IMG/VR virus record: IMGVR_UViG_3300045115_000025
Span: 1-38,426 of that record
Origin: a virus
Length of the DNA stretch: 38,426 nucleotides
Direction: 5' to 3' (one strand)
In this document: positions 1-8,644 of the stretch, piece after piece
Numbering within the stretch: the stretch's first letter is position 1
Layout of the letters: each line of letters opens with the position of its first letter
The notes under the pieces: generated by a model
What the model saw: only the letters and a program-made list of their open reading frames with translations
What the model was told of the DNA's origin: nothing
Database searches by the model: none
Position numbers and translations under genes: made by a program

Positions 1-198
1 TCGAACATCTAAATTGCCAATATCATTAATGCCCTCGGCAGTCATTGCATTTCTTATCGAAAATAGTTTTTCTCGTCGTTCTCGCAGTTCTGTTAATTCA
101 CTGAAGATTGGAGTTTCTTCTGGAGTAGTTTCTTCAGCAACCTCATCAACAATCTCTTCTTCAAATTCTTGCATTAAACTTTTCTTTGGTCTTGCCAT
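1..198 (-). CDS. small acidic/coiled hypothetical protein, 3'-truncated by window edge (variant allele)
   Basis: The gene starts at the ATG ending at 198 and runs off the left edge after about 66 codons. It is an allele of the complete 79-codon gene at 38101-38340. The first 14 residues (MARPKKSLMQEFEE) are identical and the rest is about three-quarters identical, with many synonymous changes as well. The product is charged and probably helical, ending in the complete copy with a heptad-like LSQLNQRIAELE. I do not recognise a family. It lies between the 49-aa basic protein (just upstream) and the scaffold gene (downstream across the junction), so a minor virion or assembly role is plausible but unproven. 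Confidence 0.75.
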   Translation of the reverse strand, partial: MARPKKSLMQEFEEEIVDEVAEETTPEETPIFSELTELRERREKLFSIRNAMTAEGINDIGNLDVR

Positions 199-284
199 AA
201 TATTTAATTAACGTTTCTTAGTAGTGGTTTTTTTACTTCGTGAGGGAGTCCAACCCGTCTTTCTAAGTGTTCCGAAGACATAAG
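1..284. repeat. terminal direct repeat, left copy (circular genome overlap)
   Basis: Bases 1-284 correspond without gaps to 38143-38426 (offset 38,142). Bases 199-284 are identical to 38341-38426. Inside the small gene at 1-198 the two copies diverge strongly, with identity returning at both edges of the gene. The simplest reading is a circular or circularly permuted genome of about 38,142 bp whose contig overlaps itself, joined from two variants. The minus-strand virion operon runs unbroken through the junction, which supports circular closure. Confidence 0.85.
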
Positions 285-357
285 CCTCTGTTCTCTTTTC
301 GCCGAAACCTTTCTTTTTGGCTTGTTGTCTTAGCTTTCTTTCCAATGTTTTGGGCAT
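208..357 (-). CDS. small basic conserved phage protein (49 aa)
   Basis: Translation from the ATG ending at 357 gives a 49-residue, strongly basic protein beginning MPKTLERKLRQQAKKKGFG and containing EAYVFGTLRKTGWTPSR. Similar short proteins with a 'KTLERKLR...YGTLRKTGW' pattern are often found beside phage structural genes; their function is unknown. It sits 3 bases after the stop of the LamG gene and 9 bases before the next start, so it belongs to the same transcript. It is repeated, cut by the window edge, at 38350-38426. Confidence 0.7.
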   Translation of the reverse strand: MPKTLERKLRQQAKKKGFGEKRTEAYVFGTLRKTGWTPSRSKKTTTKKR

Positions 358-360
358 ATT

Positions 361-2268
361 TTATGGTCTTACTGACCCTAAATATTTAGTTAAATTATAT
401 TTACCAGTTAAGTCATTAAGCATTATCTTGTCTCCGGCATCCATGTCTATAACCAAATAACCACTAGATGTTAAATTAACATCTGTTGCTTCTCCCGCTC
501 GCACTCCATCAATATAAAGTTCAAAAGCTCCGTTAATGTTTCTGACAACAGTATATCTATGCCAAGCATTTTTTGATGCTGTTCCTGTTATCAGTGTCGC
601 TCCATTAACAATGGCAACATAAACCTGATCTGATTGACCATGCTGCAAATAATAATCCGAGTTAGTTAAAGCTCCGCTGGCTTGTCCGCAGAAAGCAACG
701 CGAATTGTATTCGTGTCTTTCTTCCTCATCCAGAAATCCCAAGTACCATAAGCATTTTCAGTTAATGCACTTATTGAATTAAATGGTCTGGTAATTATTC
801 CGTCTAACACACACTCAATTACTTTGGCTTGCGTTCCTAAACCCTCATCAATTGATATTTTCCAAGAACCGGTATTTATCTCAAAGTCACTATTTTCTAA
901 TTTTCCAGTAGTTATCGCCGTAGATGAAATATTTAATCCGTAATCCTCTTCAACTAGAACAGTTCTCGCAAAATCGTTATATCTCTTTGTAATCCAACTT
1001 TCTGATTTAACGTCAGAATAAAAAGCGATTGGTTTCATCAATCCATTATAAGACAACTGAGTGCCGTCATAACTTCCAAACATAAAGTTAGCTACATAAG
1101 TTGCATGCCAAGCCTGAGAACCGCCAGAATCTATTGTTCTAACTCCATTTACGAAACATTTAACTTTTGTTGCTGTGGTAGATGTAGAAACTGTTAAAAC
1201 AACGTGATTCCATGTCTGAGCAACCAAGGCTACATTTCCAGTAATCGTGTTATATGTTCCGTCTGCCTGTCGATAATAAAGAAATGGGATGTTATTAGTG
1301 TTAATTCCAAAATAATAATGATTGCCTCCTGAAGAGAATAATATCTGATTATTGCCCCCAACAACTGCGTGCTGTTTCAACAAAAGTTCAAGAGTAAAAG
1401 TACTTCTCTGGAAATCGGAATCACCAGCCAATGTATAATGAGCATTGCGAGAAGAATCAAAATTTATTGCTGTACAAAATTTATTCCTAATCAATGTCGG
1501 CCCGTTAACTGCTGTTCCATTATGTGTCGTTAGAGTATCAATCAAGGTTTTTGGAGTTGTTGCCATACTCCAATCAGCAATCAAATTTGTTGTATCAGCA
1601 TCTTTGTTTATTTCAATGTCGGAATCATTCTCGCGTTTTGTATTCCATCTCATTTTAATGAGTTCTGAATAAAGTCTCGCATGTTCGTCGGCGTTTAGTT
1701 GTCTGGAGATAATAAGAACTGCCTTCAGCGGTCTTACGGTTGAATTATATTTAACATGATAGCCTCCTAAATATAAATTTTTAGTACCAGCCGTTATTGT
1801 TGAAGTTCCACTTAAATTTCCAGCAAAAATACCATTTGAATATACGGCACCTGTCCCACCGCTTTTGAAATTGAAACCAAGACAATTACTGTTGCTAAAA
1901 TTAAAATTCAAACTTCTTGTTGCTAAAGCTGAATCATAAATATGGACATTAACTGTGTCAGAATATATTTGATAATCATTCCCTGCCGCGCTGGACTTTG
2001 AAAGAAAAAATTCTGTAGTCTGTCTTCCTGGATTACCCAACAAAATAAAAGTTCCTTCAGTTACATCTAAAGAATTTGAATCAGTCACAACTACTGAACT
2101 AAGGTTTTTTAATCTCAATCCTTCCCTGCCTAAATATGCCCCCGATTCTGGCGTTCCGTGATTATTGTTTCCAGAAAAATCCTGACAGGTCTTTGATCGG
2201 AAATCCCAATAACCTTTTAATACGCCCTCTTTCTTCAATTGTTCAATCATTTTTGACATATTAAACAT
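361..2268 (-). CDS. LamG/concanavalin-like multi-domain appendage protein (635 aa)
   Basis: This is a probable virion appendage with lectin-like folds. Three similar segments can be seen, at roughly residues 10-210, 225-435 and 450-635. Each has the LamG/concanavalin-like pattern of a 'W(D)F/WSM' opening, asparagine- and glycine-rich turns, 'YLGGYHVKYN' or 'FMFGSYDGTQLSYNG' strands and closing 'KAVLIISRQLNADEHARLYSEL'. Such domains bind carbohydrates or serve as laminarinase-like modules. I see no tail-spike catalytic motif. The start at 2268 has an AAGGAA about 8 bases upstream and overlaps the stop of the preceding 445-aa gene, which has the same architecture. Host-surface recognition is the natural role, but this is inferred from fold and position. 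Confidence 0.75.
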   Translation of the reverse strand: MFNMSKMIEQLKKEGVLKGYWDFRSKTCQDFSGNNNHGTPESGAYLGREGLRLKNLSSVVVTDSNSLDVTEGTFILLGNPGRQTTEFFLSKSSAAGNDYQIYSDTVNVHIYDSALATRSLNFNFSNSNCLGFNFKSGGTGAVYSNGIFAGNLSGTSTITAGTKNLYLGGYHVKYNSTVRPLKAVLIISRQLNADEHARLYSELIKMRWNTKRENDSDIEINKDADTTNLIADWSMATTPKTLIDTLTTHNGTAVNGPTLIRNKFCTAINFDSSRNAHYTLAGDSDFQRSTFTLELLLKQHAVVGGNNQILFSSGGNHYYFGINTNNIPFLYYRQADGTYNTITGNVALVAQTWNHVVLTVSTSTTATKVKCFVNGVRTIDSGGSQAWHATYVANFMFGSYDGTQLSYNGLMKPIAFYSDVKSESWITKRYNDFARTVLVEEDYGLNISSTAITTGKLENSDFEINTGSWKISIDEGLGTQAKVIECVLDGIITRPFNSISALTENAYGTWDFWMRKKDTNTIRVAFCGQASGALTNSDYYLQHGQSDQVYVAIVNGATLITGTASKNAWHRYTVVRNINGAFELYIDGVRAGEATDVNLTSSGYLVIDMDAGDKIMLNDLTGKYNLTKYLGSVRP

Positions 2269-3598
2269 TCTTCAATTTCCTTCGTAATTTATAAGTCAGA
2301 TCGAAAATTTGCATCGGTGTTAGTGCATAATCCCAAAAAGCACTGTAATAAATTTGACAACCAGTTAATGTCGGTATTGTTACATTTGATCTCTGAAACA
2401 AAGAAAAAGACATCGCAGCATTTACTGGTTTAAGTGGAGTTGCGGCGTTCGGCTGTTTTATACAATCAAGATAATAGGATGTATTTGTTCCATCGTGGTA
2501 ACCAACAGCAATATAAACAACACCGCTGCTCAATACTCCTGATGCTGAAGATTGATCAGCACCCATACCGCCAACATAAAATCTCAATCCCAGACCGGAT
2601 ATGTAATAAAAAACTGTTCCAGTTTTAGAATTAGGTACATCTTCATAAGAAGACAAGATTGCATTGGTCGCAACCGTCGCCGCACCTAGTTTAAAAGCAA
2701 GAGCATGCGTTATCTCTCCCTTGCCAAAATTTTTAATTGTTGAGGATGTTTTTAAATAATCACCGCCGTCTGTAGAATATCCACAAACGGTGGTTAGTTT
2801 TGTCGGAAATGTTGTTGTTGTAGAACCATCGCCAAACGTCAAATTCTTTTGGTTAGAGGACAGTTCGAGCGTTCTATTGCTAGAAGCATCATGCTCATCC
2901 ATTCTCAGTGGATATTCCAGATAAGCATCTTTTTGATAAGTTAAAATAGTATTGTTGTAATAATCTGCTGCTTCTTTAGCTGATAATTTTTTATTAAACA
3001 ATCTTATCTTGGATAAGATGCCTTTAAAATAGCTAATAAAGTTTAAATTACAACCGACATAAAATGTTGATGGCTTAGTGCTTGACCAGGCTGTTGCATC
3101 TGTGCTAATTTGTACTCCATTTAGATAAACTTGTGTGCTACCACTAGCTCCACAAATCATTATTTGATTCTTCTGTTTGTTCCTCCAATAAGCAGCATAA
3201 TTAGCATAAGGAATAATTACTATATTACCACCTGCAAAACATGAGAAACCATAAACCATTGCATTATTATAAGATGCTAAATCACCCTTAAATAATAAAT
3301 AACGAAAATTACTTGTTGAGTCGTAAAAATAATGTGTTGCTCCGTCGTCAGCTTCAAAATCCGGAGTAAATTCAATGAAGATAGTAATTTCCGATGAATT
3401 GAATGCATTATCTGGAAAGTTATAAGTCAAATAATCATTAGTCCCATCTAAGACAAGGCCATTATTACCTGATACATAAGCACCACCAGATAAAACGCCA
3501 TTATTCTTAACCACTGAAGCCGTATCTTTAAAATTTTCAGCAAAAAAACATCTTCGTGCTCTTTCCGCCATCGTACTATTTTTACTTAACAAGCTCAT
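2261..3598 (-). CDS. LamG/concanavalin-like appendage protein (445 aa)
   Basis: Two LamG-like domains are seen, at about residues 10-215 and 225-440, with 'LVLDGTNDYLTYNFPDNAFNSSEITIF', 'VYLNGVQIST', 'FYVGCNLNFISYFKGILSKIRLF' and 'QIYYSAFWDYALTPMQI' as typical strand and turn patterns. It resembles the downstream 635-aa protein in design, so the pair look like duplicated receptor-binding or capsid-decoration proteins. The stop overlaps the next start by 8 bases, and its own start overlaps the preceding gene by 17 bases. Together the two proteins carry about five lectin-like domains, which fits binding of a surface polysaccharide. Confidence 0.72.
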   Translation of the reverse strand: MSLLSKNSTMAERARRCFFAENFKDTASVVKNNGVLSGGAYVSGNNGLVLDGTNDYLTYNFPDNAFNSSEITIFIEFTPDFEADDGATHYFYDSTSNFRYLLFKGDLASYNNAMVYGFSCFAGGNIVIIPYANYAAYWRNKQKNQIMICGASGSTQVYLNGVQISTDATAWSSTKPSTFYVGCNLNFISYFKGILSKIRLFNKKLSAKEAADYYNNTILTYQKDAYLEYPLRMDEHDASSNRTLELSSNQKNLTFGDGSTTTTFPTKLTTVCGYSTDGGDYLKTSSTIKNFGKGEITHALAFKLGAATVATNAILSSYEDVPNSKTGTVFYYISGLGLRFYVGGMGADQSSASGVLSSGVVYIAVGYHDGTNTSYYLDCIKQPNAATPLKPVNAAMSFSLFQRSNVTIPTLTGCQIYYSAFWDYALTPMQIFDLTYKLRRKLKNV

Positions 3599-3845
3599 CG
3601 CTGTTCTTTTCTAAAGTTTGATTAAAAGCCTCCATCATCGCTCTAACATCTGACTCTTTTACTGAACATTCTTGAGCAATCCTTGCTGGCCCGTCTAGTG
3701 AATCATTTTTATCTACTATATAAGCAACCTTAAAACCGCAAATTAAATTTCTAACATGCAAAAATATTTTGCTAGCCGTTCTAGGCGGAAGCGGACTTTT
3801 TAACTCTAAATCAGTCAATTGGATAGCTGATCTCTCTATGGCCAT
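3582..3845 (-). CDS. hypothetical protein in tail/appendage block (87 aa)
   Basis: I place the start at the ATG ending at 3845 (MAIERSAIQLTDLELKSPL), just past the stop of the previous gene. An upstream ATG at 3890 would overlap that gene by 41 bases and add a non-conserved-looking leader. The product is a short, mostly helical protein of unknown family with no membrane segment. Its stop overlaps the start of the 445-aa LamG gene, so it is translated as part of the appendage operon and may be a small fibre chaperone or connector. That last point is only a guess from position. Confidence 0.6.
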   Translation of the reverse strand: MAIERSAIQLTDLELKSPLPPRTASKIFLHVRNLICGFKVAYIVDKNDSLDGPARIAQECSVKESDVRAMMEAFNQTLEKNSDELVK

Positions 3846-3849
3846 ATTT

Positions 3850-4395
3850 TTAGACACTAGAACCAGCCATGACGCGAGTTGTTGCATCACCAGAACCAGC
3901 GCCGCCAGCTGTTGTATGAGTAATGCGTAAATATTTTCCTGTGATACCGATGGGAAGCATCATCAAGTGTGTTGAAGTGCGAACACCAGACAACAACCAA
4001 TCTTTACCAGAACCATCATTGTCCAAATATGTGCTTATGTCCTGATAATTACATGAAGCCGGAGCAGTGCCATCATCTTGTAATGAGATTGCGTAAGTAG
4101 TAGCGAAAGTATCATCCGCACTAGAGCAAACGATATCCACCATCACACGTTTGCGATGTTTAATATCAACGTAAATATTAACTGGAGACCCATTGGCTAT
4201 ATTGGAATCGGTCTGATCGACCAATAAAAGATCTCGGGTATCGAGCGGATCTACCTCTTCAGTGCGATTAGAAAGCGTAGAAGGCGAATAAGAGTCTTGA
4301 CGCACATAGACTCTTCCATTGTCGTCGGCTTCAACTTCTTTCCAGTCCGCACCAGACTTCCCAGAACGAAACCCATAAATTTGGGAGATTGACAT
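3850..4395 (-). CDS. putative virion structural protein, beta-rich (181 aa)
   Basis: This 181-residue protein begins MSISQIYGFRSGKSGADWKEV. It is rich in beta-strand patterns ('RKRVMVDIVCSSADDTFATTYAISLQDDGT', 'GKYLRITHTTAGGAGSGDATTRVMAG'), common in small phage decoration or tail-attached proteins. I cannot assign a family. It is the first gene after a near-consensus minus-strand promoter (4483-4510) and an intrinsic terminator (4407-4440), so its expression and that of the following LamG genes may be set independently of the rest of the late operon. Confidence 0.65.
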   Translation of the reverse strand: MSISQIYGFRSGKSGADWKEVEADDNGRVYVRQDSYSPSTLSNRTEEVDPLDTRDLLLVDQTDSNIANGSPVNIYVDIKHRKRVMVDIVCSSADDTFATTYAISLQDDGTAPASCNYQDISTYLDNDGSGKDWLLSGVRTSTHLMMLPIGITGKYLRITHTTAGGAGSGDATTRVMAGSSV

Positions 4396-4406
4396 AATTT
4401 TTCTTG

Positions 4407-4440
4407 AAAAAAGACGAGTGCACCATTTCTGGGCACCCGC
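4407..4440 (-). terminator. promoter-proximal intrinsic terminator/attenuator
   Basis: On the minus strand, CGGGTGCCC and GGTGCACTCG form a hairpin (about 9 pairs, one G-U, one bulge) with a six-base loop, followed by six T. It lies between the promoter at 4483-4510 and the ATG at 4395, so it would end most transcripts before the gene unless read through. Confidence 0.6.
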
Positions 4441-4482
4441 TTATTGTTATAAGTTAGGGCAATAAATTTTATCTACAAATCA

Positions 4483-4510
4483 ATTATAACGGATACAAGT
4501 TATTTGTCAA
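4483..4510 (-). promoter_or_regulatory. sigma70-type promoter, minus strand
   Basis: TTGACA (minus strand, 4510-4505), a 16-base spacer and TATAAT (4488-4483) form a near-perfect sigma70 promoter reading toward the 181-aa gene. The -35 overlaps the stop codon of the upstream 108-aa gene. The expected start is about 4476. Confidence 0.75.
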
Positions 4511-4833
4511 GCAGAATCTACCAATTGTGTCAAATATTTTTCCAAATTCCGTTTTTCTTCCTTGGAGGCACCAAGTGCAACCAAAATCTGCTTATAGACA
4601 ATATGCTGTTGTACCAACCTCGAAATGGCATCACAATCCAATAATTCATTCTTCCATCTGTTCTCTATATTTACTACCTGAGTCTCACAAAATAAAGCAA
4701 TATCCTTAGCGTTTAATTCATCCTTAGACAGAATACTATTCCATTCATCAAACTTAGTCTTCTCTTCACCACTTAAATCAATCACCGACTCGATATTTCT
4801 CTTTTTTAAGAGTTTAGAAAGTAAGGAATGCAT
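4507..4833 (-). CDS. hypothetical helical protein (108 aa)
   Basis: The product is a charged, helix-rich 108-residue protein (MHSLLSKLLKKRNIESVIDL..., with 'FDEWNSILSKDELNAKDIALFCETQVVNIENRW' and 'EEKRNLEKYLTQLVD'). There is no membrane segment and I recognise no family. It follows the 158-aa structural gene by one base and its 3' end contains the promoter for the next block. In many phages a small helical protein at this place is a structural or assembly factor; here that is only suggested by position. Confidence 0.6.
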   Translation of the reverse strand: MHSLLSKLLKKRNIESVIDLSGEEKTKFDEWNSILSKDELNAKDIALFCETQVVNIENRWKNELLDCDAISRLVQQHIVYKQILVALGASKEEKRNLEKYLTQLVDSA

Positions 4834-4834
4834 G

Positions 4835-5311
4835 TTAAATGGCTTTTAAATAAACAGTTACGGCAACTCTGGCTAAGCCAGTAGTGTTGCCTGATATATA
4901 AAAACACAAAGAATCTGTGGGGTTTATTTTTCTATAGTTTTCGTATGGCGAGGCATTATTTCTCTGTATGGTATTGGCAGCTCCAGTCATATCAAAAGGA
5001 AATTGAAATACTGGAACAAGACCGGCCGCACCGGGCGCAACGCCGTTTGGCACTCTCAATACATCAATATAACAAGCTGCTGCGGCTGCAGCACTGTGTC
5101 TCTCCATGCCTTCGATTACCTCGTAACTACGGTCAGCTATAAAAAACGGAGCCTCGTGATAAGTAAGAACCGTATTTACTGGTCCATCAATCCATTTGGT
5201 TATTGGTATAACAGTACCAAAAAAACCATATCTTTTTAAGATCCTTAATTCATGTACTTCTTGTGTTCCCTGCACTGATATAATACCCGGTGGTTTTTGT
5301 ATATCAGTCAT
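4835..5311 (-). CDS. putative virion structural protein (158 aa)
   Basis: I chose the ATG ending at 5311 (MTDIQKPPGIISVQGTQEV), which overlaps the stop of the 520-aa gene by 8 bases; longer forms would need a TTG start. The sequence is beta-rich and neutral, with an alanine run 'HSAAAAAACYIDVLRVPNG' and a C-terminal 'LARVAVTVYLKAI' strand, like small head-decoration or tail proteins. It probably works with the preceding 520-aa protein, to which it is translationally coupled. No family is recognised. Confidence 0.65.
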   Translation of the reverse strand: MTDIQKPPGIISVQGTQEVHELRILKRYGFFGTVIPITKWIDGPVNTVLTYHEAPFFIADRSYEVIEGMERHSAAAAAACYIDVLRVPNGVAPGAAGLVPVFQFPFDMTGAANTIQRNNASPYENYRKINPTDSLCFYISGNTTGLARVAVTVYLKAI

Positions 5312-6866
5312 ACCTTTCAATCTCAAATTCTATTGGCAAATCTGCTCCGATATTATCAGTGCCGGTAAAAGCTAACTGCAAACAAAAATTGTGCTCTCCT
5401 TGAATCGTTAAATTTCTCATGTCGATAAGTCTTTCTGATCCGACGTAATTCGTATTGTTAATAGCCAACAATCCAGCATCGCCAGCTGTATAACTAACAG
5501 TGTCATCATCTACTTTAATAGTCGGGGTTATAGTAGTGGTTGAAGCAACTGCTCCAGTAAGCGGTATTAAAATTCTTCTAATAACAAACTTCCTGCCGAT
5601 ATTAAATGTCGGGCCAACGAATATGGCATTATTAGTAATAGTTCCAGCTCCAGACAGAGAAGTTATGCCATATTCAGCAGGCGTATCTGTTCTCCAACCA
5701 AAAGAAGGAACGGCGCTTCTCGTTAAAAACTTGAGACTAGTTATTATCGGCAAAGTTCCGGTCGCATCAATCCTGCCTATACAATTTTTGGCTGTTGCCG
5801 GTAGCCTGCCGTCTCTATAGCCATTAGTTATTACCGCTGCTGTAGTAGCTGGATAGGTTACTGAATTGCCCCATGCGATCATATTTCCGCTGACATCAAC
5901 TGCTCCAGTTGGCGGGGGAGAACCCTCATAAACTATTGATTCAATAGAGAAAGAATAACCGCCTAGATATTTTAAGAGCTTAGTACCAACATCAATATTT
6001 CCAGCCGTTACATATAACTCACCATTTTTATTTATCACGGCACTGGCTATAGGTTCACCGGTATCAATCGCTCTGTAATGTTTGTTTCCAACAATCGTAT
6101 CCCAAAGATATAAAATACTAGTTGCCCCTTTAGGAATAGCTCCGGAAGTATAAGGAGCTTGCGGGACACAAAGTATTGCCAAATCTGTTCCATAACTGCA
6201 CATGCTGGTTGGCATCATAAAAGGCGGAAGAGTGAGAACTTGCCAAGTTGCAGCTCCGTTAGTCCCATCAGAATCAGTTATAAAAGCGCGCAATCTACCA
6301 TTCGCTCCATCATAGTCGGCAATATAAACATAACCGTCATTGTGCGCATGTAGCACATGATTCGGATAATTGATATTTCTTGTGCCTGGATAGGTAGTAT
6401 TAGTTAAAGCAGACATTGCCAACGTAACTGTCCAATATTGTCCAAAGGCTGGGGCTGTTTGTGAAAGACGACCATATCTATAAACATCAGTTCCGGTTGA
6501 GCAATACAAATAATCATTATAAACACACATTCCATTACCGGTTCCTCCTGGATTACCTACTCCAGTTTCACCTGTAAAAGCAGCATTATAAGACACCACA
6601 GAACCATCAAAACCATATACAAAAATACCGGCCGTGCTTTGCGCGCCGCTCATCCACATCGGAGCACTTTTGATTAAATCAACAGAGGCTCGTCTATATC
6701 TCACTGGAGCAATGGCACCGGATGGCAAACCAATTCCTGCTGCATCATATTCAGGATCAATGCTCAACGAGCCATTATATTGATCTTCAAAAATCAGCGA
6801 ACGCATCGAACGATGTCCGCCAGTAATACTCTTAATAGCGTAAATCAATGCTTTTACATTTGGCAT
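5304..6866 (-). CDS. putative tail/virion protein with beta-propeller-like repeats (520 aa)
   Basis: This 520-residue protein shows repeating short strands with aromatic and glycine turns that suggest a beta-propeller: 'NGMCVYNDYLYCSTGTDVYRYG', 'NHVLHAHNDGYVYIADYDGANGRLRAF', 'PTSMCSYGTDLAILCVP', 'ASAVINKNGELYVTAGN'. The C-terminal ~120 residues look like a separate beta-sandwich ('GRKFVIRRILIPLTGAVASTTTITPTIKVDDDTVSY'). Coming directly after the portal gene in a phage without a visible tape measure, it is a candidate for the tail hub or nozzle of a short tail. Homology is not proven by eye. Confidence 0.6.
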   Translation of the reverse strand: MPNVKALIYAIKSITGGHRSMRSLIFEDQYNGSLSIDPEYDAAGIGLPSGAIAPVRYRRASVDLIKSAPMWMSGAQSTAGIFVYGFDGSVVSYNAAFTGETGVGNPGGTGNGMCVYNDYLYCSTGTDVYRYGRLSQTAPAFGQYWTVTLAMSALTNTTYPGTRNINYPNHVLHAHNDGYVYIADYDGANGRLRAFITDSDGTNGAATWQVLTLPPFMMPTSMCSYGTDLAILCVPQAPYTSGAIPKGATSILYLWDTIVGNKHYRAIDTGEPIASAVINKNGELYVTAGNIDVGTKLLKYLGGYSFSIESIVYEGSPPPTGAVDVSGNMIAWGNSVTYPATTAAVITNGYRDGRLPATAKNCIGRIDATGTLPIITSLKFLTRSAVPSFGWRTDTPAEYGITSLSGAGTITNNAIFVGPTFNIGRKFVIRRILIPLTGAVASTTTITPTIKVDDDTVSYTAGDAGLLAINNTNYVGSERLIDMRNLTIQGEHNFCLQLAFTGTDNIGADLPIEFEIERYD

Positions 6867-6871
6867 GAGTT

Positions 6872-8572
6872 TTAAATTAAAGGTTGTGTCGGCATCTGAG
6901 GAGCAGTTGGAGTGGTCATACCGCCCATTTCCATCATTGGACCCATCTCTTCAGTTTTCTTCTTTTCCTCTTCAGCTATTTCTCTAACCTCTTCCGGTGT
7001 TAAATCTACTAGTTCCAACATGCGTTTCTGTCCAATTCTTTTAAGTGCGGCATTCTGCGGGAATTGTGCAATTAGGAATTGGAATCTCTGTACACCTCTT
7101 GTCTTTTCATCATCTTGCTCAGAACTTGATCTTACAAACGGCTTATAACCTGACTTTGATTCCCAATCCTGACGATAAACTATCTTTGGCCACAGCTTTC
7201 CCTTAGAAGACATCTTAACTAGTTCTCTGCTCTTGGTGGCATTGGCTTCCATTATCGCATACCACTTAGAAGCCAACTCAAACCAAGAACGACGATAGTG
7301 TTTAGCCATAGCCACAGTCCTCTCTGTGGCCTTTCCGACAAGCATTTGTACTTCTCCTAAGGTAATCTGGTTTCTTTCACTTGTACCCTTCTCAATTGCT
7401 GTAGCGGCAGTTCCTCTCTCAATCAATTTTGTTACAAAATCTATAGCAACCATTGTGTCATCAAGTCCTGAAATCTCAACAGGCATGATTGTCTCACGTG
7501 GATTGCCAGGAGCTGGTAACATACGCCCCGGGCCTGGGTCATAAACCTGCGGAGAATATTTTTGATTGGTGGCATCATACCAGTGCATTTGAAAATTCTT
7601 GAGCGTTCTATTTTCAGTCAATTGCGAGAACCAAATATTGATTAACTTATTCGGTGTCCTCACTAAATCCCCTGGACCATCAGCCCAAAAGTCTGCTGTC
7701 TCCATATCCTCTCCCCAAGAGACATATGGCCAAAAGTCTATACCTAGTGCCTCATTCAATGTTTTCTTGCTTAAAAGTATACTACCATCGGCAACCACAC
7801 ATACATAACGAACAAACTTTTGTTTCTTCTCATCCCAAATCTCAGTTAAATGTTCAGCAATGTTCACTAAGACATCTCCACCAGCAAACGTAGCAAAATC
7901 GCTATCGTTAACACCCATCACTTTCAGTCTCTCAGTCTTTTCTTCAAATGACTTTCTATTCTGATCTGACGACCTAATCCCAGCGTCTGATATTTTCCAT
8001 TCTTTCAAATTATTCTTGGCTTCTTCATCATAACTCTTATTGGCCAAAACCTCTCGCAATGTTTTAAAAATATTCTGATGAACAATAAACCGAGCCATTT
8101 CTATGTTCAAAGGATCACACATCGGATCAATAACTATGTCATAAACATCCATTGCTCTGGCTAAAACTCTGCCGTCTTTCCAATCGAGCTTTTTAAAGGA
8201 ACGACCGTAAAGCAGAACATTCTTTTTGTCAATTATATCTACTCCCTCAAAATTTCCAGCAGTAAAATCATTGTTCCAAAGTTCTTGTAAAATAAGCTCT
8301 TTTTGCAGATCTCCGCTAAGTTCTTTCCAGTCTACATAAGGCGGATCATCTATTTTAGCTAAAAGTGTTTTAATCGTTTCTTTCATCAAAGGAACATAGA
8401 CAGCTTGTCGCTGAGTCAAGCGATTTGTGACTGCCTTATTGCGATAGAAACTATAAATTTCATCCCAAGCATCATGCCGCCTCTGTTGATATAAAACAGC
8501 AGCGTCTCTTTCACGCTTTAATTTATCCAATAAAGTATTTTCTGTGCCTGTAACGATTAAATCTTTTGGCAT
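6872..8572 (-). CDS. portal protein (566 aa)
   Basis: This is the dodecameric ring through which DNA enters and leaves the head. Its length (566) suits the family. Its pattern of 'RRHDAWDEIYSFYRNKAVTNRLTQRQAVYVPLMKETIKTLLAKI' near the start, a basic-acidic middle ('FWPYVSWGEDMETADFWADGPGDLVRTPN') and the long stem/wing helices ('FVTKLIERGTAATAIEKGTSERNQITLGEVQMLVGKATERTVAMAKHYRRSWFELASKWYAIME') match phage portals. The C-terminus is glutamate- then methionine/proline-rich. I use the ATG ending at 8572, since the ATG at 8599 lies in the U-tract side of a terminator hairpin. It follows TerL and a 101-aa gene, the usual order. Confidence 0.85.
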   Translation of the reverse strand: MPKDLIVTGTENTLLDKLKRERDAAVLYQQRRHDAWDEIYSFYRNKAVTNRLTQRQAVYVPLMKETIKTLLAKIDDPPYVDWKELSGDLQKELILQELWNNDFTAGNFEGVDIIDKKNVLLYGRSFKKLDWKDGRVLARAMDVYDIVIDPMCDPLNIEMARFIVHQNIFKTLREVLANKSYDEEAKNNLKEWKISDAGIRSSDQNRKSFEEKTERLKVMGVNDSDFATFAGGDVLVNIAEHLTEIWDEKKQKFVRYVCVVADGSILLSKKTLNEALGIDFWPYVSWGEDMETADFWADGPGDLVRTPNKLINIWFSQLTENRTLKNFQMHWYDATNQKYSPQVYDPGPGRMLPAPGNPRETIMPVEISGLDDTMVAIDFVTKLIERGTAATAIEKGTSERNQITLGEVQMLVGKATERTVAMAKHYRRSWFELASKWYAIMEANATKSRELVKMSSKGKLWPKIVYRQDWESKSGYKPFVRSSSEQDDEKTRGVQRFQFLIAQFPQNAALKRIGQKRMLELVDLTPEEVREIAEEEKKKTEEMGPMMEMGGMTTPTAPQMPTQPLI

Positions 8573-8581
8573 ATTTGTAAG

Positions 8582-8613
8582 AAAAAAGGCGAGCCACAAT
8601 ATGTGTGCCCGCC
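8582..8613 (-). terminator. promoter-proximal intrinsic terminator before portal gene
   Basis: On the minus strand, GGCGGGCACACA pairs with TGTGGCTCGCC (one G-U, one bulge, short loop), followed by six T. The element sits only 10 bases before the portal ATG and downstream of the promoter at 8645-8673. It is closely similar in design to the hairpin at 4407-4440. Confidence 0.6.
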
Positions 8614-8644
8614 CTTAGTCTGGGTTTGGGTGCTTTCTAAATTA

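Noticed and set aside
3845-3890. Longer start (ATG at 3890) for the 87-residue protein
   Set aside because: It would overlap the previous gene by 41 bases, while an ATG lies just past that gene's stop.
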